From positions 6,871,155 to 6,935,154 of the forward strand of contig NZ_CP036319.1 in NCBI RefSeq assembly GCF_007752935.1: DNA of 64,000 bases, given 5' to 3'. The notes beneath the pieces were generated by a model, which was not told the origin of the DNA, did no database searches, and was given only the letters and a program-made list of their open reading frames with translations. The stretch comes from Crateriforma conspicua (GTDB lineage: Bacteria; Planctomycetota; Planctomycetia; Pirellulales; Pirellulaceae). The position numbers were made by a program, and so were the translations under genes. Each line of letters starts with the position of its first letter. Within the stretch, counting starts at the first letter, position 1. Below, one piece after another: positions 30,001 to 39,000 of this stretch.

Positions 30001-33000
30001 GTCGCCATCGCCGCCGCGAATCACGTCGTGGTCATCACCGCCAGTCAGAATGTCGTTTCCGCGACCGCCGTCGATGTATGCCTGGCCGTCACCCGATTCA
30101 ATACGATCGCGTCCACCGCCACCGAACAGAAAGTCCAAGCCGCCACCGCCCCGGATCAAGTCATTTCCATCTTCCAGCGAACCTTCGAGCGGCCCGCCGA
30201 CGATGACCGGCACGATGGGGTCGAGCTCCACCGCCGTGGCGGAGGCGTCGTAGCCATCGGGCGTCGTCAGTTCGGCAAGCAGTTCTTCACGAATGTAGAT
30301 CCGCAAACCACCCCAAACGACATCAATTCCTTCACCCGCATCAATGGTGTCGCTGCCGACTCCGCCCACCAGATCGTCGTCACCAGCTCCGCCTCTGACG
30401 AAGTCGCTGCCACCACCAGCGTCAACCCAATCGTTACCAATTCCGGCAACGATGGTGTCATCGCCGCTGCCGGTACTGGCACGGTCATCGCCGGCACCCA
30501 AGAAGACGCTATCGCGGCCCGTTCCGGTGGTCACATCATCAACGCCGTCACCAGTACTGATGTCGTTATCGCCATCACCCGCATCAATCACATCATCGCC
30601 GGCCCCGGTGCGAATGAAGTCACCACCTTGGCCGACCGTGCGGATGAAATTGTCGCCTCCGCCGGCGTTGATGAAGTTCACGCCCGACCCCAACACATCG
30701 ATTGTGTCGTCGCCGTCGTCGGTCAGGATCCGGTTGTTGCCACCGCCGTCGGTAACCTGACCGCCGGACGTATCGGTCGTCAGCACAGCGCGGCCGTTTT
30801 GGATGATGACTGCGGGACGTAAGTCGATGACATCCGGGCCGCTGCCGGTGGTGACAATGTCGAAACCGCCGCCCGCCATGATGATGTTCGCGCCGTCGCC
30901 CGCGTTGACGGTATCGTCGCCTGTGCCTGAATCGATCGTGTCGTTTTCATCGCCGGTGAGGATGTAGTCGTTGCCCTCGTAGGTGAACACGACCGTTCGT
31001 CCGCCGGCGTCGAACACGGTGTCCGTTCCGGCGGTGCCGTAGATGCGGTCGCGGCCGGTTCCGCCGTCGAGCGTGTGGACCTCAATGTCGGGCAACGTTT
31101 GGATCGACTCGAAATTTGGGTCGTCTCGGCTGGTGATCGCCCCGACGATTAAGTCGTCGTCGTTGCCACCGAAAAGTTGGTCGGATCCGAGACCACCGAA
31201 CAATTCATCGTTGCCCCCACCGCCGAACAAACGGTCGGCACCGGGCCCTCCCAAGAGTACGTCCGGACCATCGGTGGTCGAGGTCGAACCTGCTTCGGAT
31301 TCTTCGTCGCCGTAACCGGTATCATCGCCTCCGTCTCCTGAGACGACGTCCTCGCCATCGCCGCCGATCAGGATGTCATCGCCGTCGCCGCCGTTGATGA
31401 AGTCATCGCCCTGGTTGCCCTCGACGCGATCGTTGCCGGCGTCGCCCTTCAAATTATCGTCGCCGAACCCGCCGACGATGATGTCTGCTCCGCCACCGCC
31501 GAGGATTTGATCGTTGTCGCTGGACAGGACATCGATTGTTTCCGGGGCGTCGGGGTCCGAAAGGTCAGGATTGGGAATTGTGACCAACCGAGGGTCCGAC
31601 GTGCCCTGTCCAAACAACCGATCGTCGGCGTCTCCGCCAGTAATCAAATCGTCACCCCAACCGCCGTACACAGTGGTCGGCCCAGAGCCGACGGTGATGT
31701 CATCGTTGCCGTCGCCGGCGGTGATCGTCGCCGGCAGGTCGAACGTCGCGTCGACGACCACCGTGTCGTCGCCGTCGCCTGTGTCGATCAACAAACGTTG
31801 GACTCCGATGAACTTATCAGTCTTACCGAAACCGGTGACCAAAACATTTCCGGTTTCCTCATCGATCTCCACGAAAACCGTTTCGTCGATGTCCGTTGCA
31901 TCACCGCCGACGCGGTTGGCGGCTTCGGGGCCCGTATGAATCACCAACGTCCCGTCATCTTCGACCCGACCCAAAACGATTTCCGCGGGCTGCGGTCGGG
32001 GGAAGTCATAATTGACCAACACCTTTGGACCCAAGGTTGCCGACACGCGGATGCCGAACGCCTTGGCGTACGCTGTCAACGCTGCGGTTAGCTGGCCGCT
32101 GGCGTCGAAGATCCAAAGGGGCCCCAGCCCGGGTGCATTGCCTAGTTGCAGGTTCGCCGCCAACTCGTCCAGTCGCACCCGCGTGTCGCCGTCGGGATCG
32201 TTCAAATCCAACAACAACCGCGCGCCCAGTTCCGCTTGGACCCCTGCCTTGGCAACCGCCAAATCGATCTCGCCGCCGGCCGTGACCGCGAAGGCAAACG
32301 TCAACTCCGGACGCTCCTCAAAGATCGGATTGCCGGCTTCGTCAACGCCGACCTGTCGGTAGTCGTCCAAATAAAAGCCATTCAGCAGGTCCAACGCCCG
32401 ACCCGATTCGGCAAATTGACGAATGCCCGCGGTGTCGTAGCCAAACGCGAAATCGATGATCGCGTTGAACTGGCCGCCGAAGGTGATGTTGAACGCCGGG
32501 AACACCGGAATACCGATGTTGAATCCGAACTCGGCATTCAGTGTTGGCGCTTGGAACTTCACCAGGTCAATGTCGTTTCCGAACAGTAAACCGATTGCCG
32601 AAGCGGGGTCATCGAAGATCGGGAACGCGAACTTGCCAGGTTCGACGGTCGTCGACCCGCCGGCCGAGGCGGTCGATTGACCTCTCGGCAATTCGCGCAG
32701 GTATTCCGCCGCATCGTTGGCGGCATTGTCGGCGTCCTCCAAGAAATCATCGATGTTCTCCGCACCGCCGTTGGATCGCGGCGTGGCGTTGCCGAAGGTG
32801 TCGGTTTCGATCGTGAAGTTGCCCAGCGGCAATACCAATCCATCGGCAGACAACGGCAACGAAACGATCGCATCGTTAACCGCGATCACCGCATCAACAA
32901 ACCGGGCGACCGTTTCGCCACCGCTGCCAAAGGTGCCGATCAAATCGATGAACGTCGTCGGGCCGAGAATGTCCGACAGCACTGGTATCGGCTGAGTCAG

Positions 33001-36000
33001 CGTCTCGATCGTTGGTTGTAGCGGTTCCAAAAAGTCCTGAACCGGCCCCAAGATCGGCGCGATGACATCGGCGACGAACGTGCCCAGATCGAGCCCCGCG
33101 TTGGTCAACTCGATCCGCGGCGATGAAATGGAATCGATGACGTCGTCAATACTTCCAACAACCGCGTCGAAATTCAAATGCAAGTCAGCGACGATCGTCG
33201 GCAAACCCTCGGTCGCCGTGTTCAAGCCCGTGTCGATGTGTGCATGAACACTGCCGACGAACTCGGTCGTCACCTGAATTCCGTCGAAGGCATCGCCCAG
33301 ATTGCCGATCGTGTAAGTACCGGCGGGGAAATTGATACCGAAGCCACCGCGGATCGCGTTGATCGCCTCGGTCGATTCGTCGTTGGGATCGATCCGCGCG
33401 GCCTGGCGACGCGACGCGGACAACGCCCCGGCGTCGATCGTCGAGATCTGAACTGCCAGCGGACCGAAACGACCGTCGGCGACCAGGTCATCGATGCCCG
33501 CGTAAAATTCCAAACCCAGATTTTGGCCGTCGCCGAATTGAACGAACGGGCCGGCGTCCAAATCGATCCCGACGCCAACGTCGATCGTCAGACCTGCGCT
33601 GAACCCAACGTCGCCTGCGATGTCCATCCCGATGCCGCTGCCGCCCAGGTCCAGGTTGATCGGTAGTGAACGCGTCAACGATCCGAGATCCAGTTCCAAA
33701 TCAAACCCGATCGCGCGGTCGTTTTCGTCGAACGTGATGATGCCGATGTCCGACGACGTCACGTTGCCGTCGTTGTCTTGGTCACCGACCACATTAAGCC
33801 CCGCCGGCCCGAGCACGCCGAACAAGGCGGTTTGCACTTCATCTCCGAGCTGCGGCGAGTCGTCAAAACCTTGATTGAACGCGTCAGCCATCGGCGCGAC
33901 AAAACGGTCAACGAACTCGACTGCGTCCTCGAGTGCCTCGCCAATCAACGGCACGTCGATGCCGAGGATCTGGTCGCCGAGTTGCGTCTCCAACGATTCG
34001 AACAACCCTTGCAAACCGGTCGCCAACGCGGCGATACCGTCACCCAACGTGATGCTGTCGATCGCCGCCGCAATGTCGGGCACCGCCAAGACGTTACCGG
34101 ACTGCGTCGTTATCGGGGTGCCGTCGTCGAGGATTGTGAACTGGAAGCTATCGAGGTCATCCCACTGCAATTGCAGCTGCGACGCGGTGCCATTGATCGT
34201 TAGCGGCAGATCGACGCCGATCGCAGCGTCATCGATCAGCCCCAGGTCCGATTCAAAGTCGTCGGGTGTGAGTGAGGTCAACGTCTTGAACCCGCCCGGC
34301 CAATCGCCCGCGGTGATCGAGATGTCGACCGGATCGATAGACTCCGCGGTGCCGTTAAAGTTCAACCCATCACGGTCGAACGCCGCGCGACCGCCGACCA
34401 CCGCGGCTTCCAGTGAGAGCACCGACGTGGTGAAGTTCAAATCGTCGGCGAACAGCCGCGCCTCCGCCGCGACGCCGCTGGTGTCATAAACGCGCACCGC
34501 ATCGGCGACGTCACCCGCGCGGACCGCGGCGGTATCGAGCCCCAGGTGCGCTCGCAACGTCGCGGAGGCGTCGACGCCGATCTCGCCGCTACCGGTGAAG
34601 TCGACGAAGTTGTCCAGCGTGTCGAACCCAGAAATCTCCGACAGGTCTAGGTTCAATGACCGAGTCGTCGAAACGTCGTAGTCGAGATTGAGGTCCGCGC
34701 GCACGACGGCCGCGTTCGTGTCCAAGTACAAGTCGAATTGTTCGTCCGACAGACCCAAAGCCGATTCGACTTCGGCCTCCAACTGATTCAAAAGCCCACC
34801 GGGGTCGTTCTGCAGTTGTTCGACCAAACCGGCGACGTCGTCGGCGACCGCCAACACTTCGCCCAGCGACACGCCGATCAGCGGCAGATCCTGACCGAGC
34901 AAATCTTCAACGGCGATCGTGCCGACAAAATCGACCACGCGAGTTATCAGCTCGATGACGTCCTGAATCGTGACGTCGGAGAAGTCCAGCAGGTTGTCGA
35001 GGTTCTCGGTCGTGATCTCAAAATTTTCGGTCTGCAGCCGAATCCGCGGATCGGCGGTCAGCGCGTCGGGCCAAGCGACATCGATGCGAGGTATTTCGTC
35101 CGGGTCGGTCGGTTGTTCGTTCAAACCGCCGACATCAACGAATAGTTCAGCGCCGATTTGCAAATCGGCGTCCAGGTTCAGTTCCAACGACGAGAACGGA
35201 TTGACGATCGCCCGAGTCAGATCGCCGATCGACAGAAAGCCCTGTCCATCCGGGATCGGGATCGTCAGTTCAACCGACCCCGTCAGCGATGCCGATCCGT
35301 TTTCGACCGACGCGGTCAGGATCTCACCGATCGCCGCGGTGGCGTTGACGTCCGATGCCACCGCCCCGAAGGACGCGTATAACCGCGGCGGCGACGGGAT
35401 GCGAATCACTGGTCCGCGACGGTTGCTTGCACCGGAGGTCTTCAATTCCGGGCCGGTGATTTTCCCCGTGTCGAATTGATCGACACCAACAATGCCCAAC
35501 TCGATCGGCAAAGCCGCCGCTTCGGGTGACGGAGCGTTGGCGTGATCAACGGTGATCGAAAGCGGCGTCGAACCGGTCGACGACGTGAAATCGGTAAATA
35601 CCGGACGATAGCTGACGCCGCCTTCATCGGTTTCGAACTGTTGCAGCGAGGCACCTAGCACGACCTCACCGTCCCGTTCGATCGTGAACTGATCTAGGTA
35701 GCTCCGCATCGACTTGGCGGCGTGACCGACTTGGATATTCGCAGTGGTTCCATCCCGAAGCGCGACCCTTACCGGCACGATGTCTCCCCCAGCGATTGCC
35801 TGATCGAACCGCGCCGCACCGACGACCTCCCGGATCGGGGTCGCCGGGTCAGCGGGACTAGCAACGGCTGACGTCGCCAGGGATTCACTAACAAAGCGTC
35901 CGTCGTTGTTGAAGTCGAGCGAGAGGCCGAAAAGATCTTCCAGTGTTTGCCGAAGATCTTCATTGCCGCCCTCGAACGACAACGCCGCCGGAAGCGCGGA

Positions 36001-39000
36001 GCTGGGTCCGGCCGCGTGGGTGACCACGATCGAGTCGCCGTTCAAGGCTGACGACAACAGGTTGCGATCGGCATCTGCCGGATCGGCGACGGTCAACGCG
36101 ATCAGCAGATCGGCGAGCGTTTGGTCGGGCGTGAAAGGTCCGATGACGGTGTCGGGAACGACGCCAGATACTGGCATAACGGCATCGCCCGGGTCAAACG
36201 CCAAGGTCGTTGTCCCGTCTGAAAATAACCCGGAATCGGCATCGAACAGATCTCCCAGCGACGCAGTGAGACGGACGGGGCTGAGCAGCAACTCCCGGGT
36301 CGTGACCTCGTCGGTCGGATTGACCGATCCCGATCCGTCAGGTCCGAGCAAACCAAGCACCCTAAATAGCGAGCCTTCGCTCATCGGATCCGGCCGAAAG
36401 ACCAGAGTCCCACCGCCAGTGTTACTGATAAAAATTCGCGATCCCTCGACAATCTGGGCGACTGTCAAAGGCACCCCCGGCGTGTCTTCGACCGCCAACA
36501 GATTGACCAGATCGCCGAGCGTGGTCTTGTCGTCAAGGACACCCAAGTCGATCCGTCGCTCGATGCCGTCGCTGGAGGTCATCAGGACCGATTGTTGTTG
36601 ACCGACTTCGTCGCCGGCCGCGAGACCAGCGACGATTCCATCCAAGGTCGTGGTCGCATCAACCGTGGCTTCGGCAACCGACGGGAACGCGTTATAGAGC
36701 GGCAAACCGTGCAGCACTCGGTCACCATCGAAATCGATCCCGAGCGGCAGTATCCTGGAAAGGAAGAGACTTCCTGAAGAACCCTCGGAGTAGCGGATGG
36801 ACGTTCGAAGATCAAAGATGCTCTCGGGGTCGTTCGGCGTCCCACCCAGGACACCGGTCGTCAGGTCTCGAACGTTGAAGGTCCGGTTTTCGATCCACGC
36901 CTCGGTGAGCTGCCGCGAACCCTCAAAGAGCGTGAACCGATCGATGAGGTCGAGATGGTCTAGTCCGCGTTGCCAATCAATCGGCTCGATAGTTCGAACC
37001 GTCCCGTCCCGCAAACGGATCTCGATCGGCGGGCTGGCACCCCCGGCAGCTGCGGCGTCCAGCGATGCAAACGCCGCGAGTTCGCCATCTTCGTCTCGGA
37101 CCAGACCGCCATCGAGGTAGACACTGATCGGGGCTTCGCCTGCGGTATTCCCGACAGTCGTCGAACTGAGGGGAACGGTTTGCAAAACCGTCCCAAACGC
37201 TTGACCGCCGTTGAAGAGCCGATCAAACAACGGGTCAGCGTCGACCAAGGTCAGCGGGTTGACGCTGCCCCCATTCGAATCGGCGACAATCCAGGAACGG
37301 TCCGCCGCATAGACGCTCACCAGCGGGTCGGAGATCACCATCGCTTCAAGGGCAGACGACGAAGTGTAGCTCCGCGGGTCGCCCGGCAGCGTGATCGTCG
37401 CCTGACTTCCGTTGGTCAAAAGAAACGTCGCGCTTTGGTCGAACGCTAACTCGCTGCGGGGCAGAAGCCGATCAAGCACGATGCCGAGGGGTAGCCCCGG
37501 TGCCGCCTGAGTCGATTTCTCCACTGCGATGACACGTTCGTCGTTTCCGAAGACCGTTGTACCCCGTCGCGTTCCCAGCGAGTCGCTGGTCAAAAACTCG
37601 TCGCCGTCGGGGTTGGCGTCCACTGCCGCCCCACCCGCCAGCGGGACGCGGTGTTGTTCGAATAACAGGTCGAAGATTCCACCGCCGCCCGTCAGATCCT
37701 CAATCTCCAACGCCACCTTGTCCGTCGGACCCGGGGGCGTCGCGTCACTGAATGCTGCCGGCATCAGAACGCCGAGGCGATCGTGCAGGGTAATCCGGTC
37801 GTCACCGGGCGCGATGTAGGCCTGGACTTGGATGTCGCCGCCCGAGCGGACGGTCAACGCGTCGAGAAGGGTCCCCACGGTGGAATCCGGATTCAGCACT
37901 CCCGTACTCACCTGGACGGCATCGCCGCCATCGATCCGCGAGATCCGGGCGTAGTGATCTCGGTTGAGGACGTTGTTGTATTCCGAGGGGGTCAGGATGT
38001 CGAAGAGTGGCGTGTTCCTGGAAATGGTGGTCGACCGCGGGAGCGTTCGAATGAATCGATCTAGGACGATCACGGCGGAATCCGCCGGAGCGATCTCGGG
38101 GGGGAGCAGCCGTCCGATCGGATGGTTCGCGTCGGCGGGATCATCGAAACCGATCGAAAATCTTCCGCCCGCGATCGGCATGGTGGTGTCTTTTAAGAAG
38201 ATCGTGTCGCCCTTGGATCTGACAGACAAACCCTCGCCACCCGGGGCGCCCGTTCGGAAGAGACGGGTGAAGTCTCTGAACGTTGCACCGGAGGCCGTAC
38301 CAAGGTTTACGGTGTCGGTCGTGCCGTCACGCAACTGGTACCGCAGTGTTGGGATCGGGGCGGCCCCTAGATCCGCCAACGCGGGTTCGAACGCCGCCAG
38401 GGGGGTGTCGAGAATGTCGGAGAACGGGACCAGGTTCAGGTTGATGCTGGTCGGGACCGAGAACGGGGTGGTGTCAGTTTCGAAAAATCGATTCCAAAAC
38501 TCATCGTTCGACGTCACCGCGGTGGTCGCCACCGGCGGTTGGGCGTAGCCCAGATCGGTCAGCATCGCGGCCGATAACGTGGAAATGCCGATGGCAACGT
38601 CGGAACCCGACAGATCCCTCGGAACCATCGTTTCATCGAACGGTGCAAACGTCGCTTGATCGAAATGATGGCGGCTTGAACCGGGCTCGAAGCTTGCAGG
38701 AGCGTACATCTGTAGCGGCGAGCCCGGACCGGCTGGATTGACCAGCACGGAGTTTGGAGCGACGGAGAACAGCGTCCCGGGGTTGGCAGCGGTCCCGCTA
38801 GTAATCGCGGCCAGCCGTTGGGCGTTAGTGGTCCCCGGAGCCGTTAACGGAGTGACCACGGGTGCGGCACCGCCGACCCCCGGTGCGATATTGACCAAAA
38901 AGGTGTCGTACAGCGACGGAGCGTTGTTATCAAAGGAACCGCCCGGCGGGTCGCCAGGATCGATCGCCGGTCCCAAAATGTTCGATAAGAATCCTAGCCC

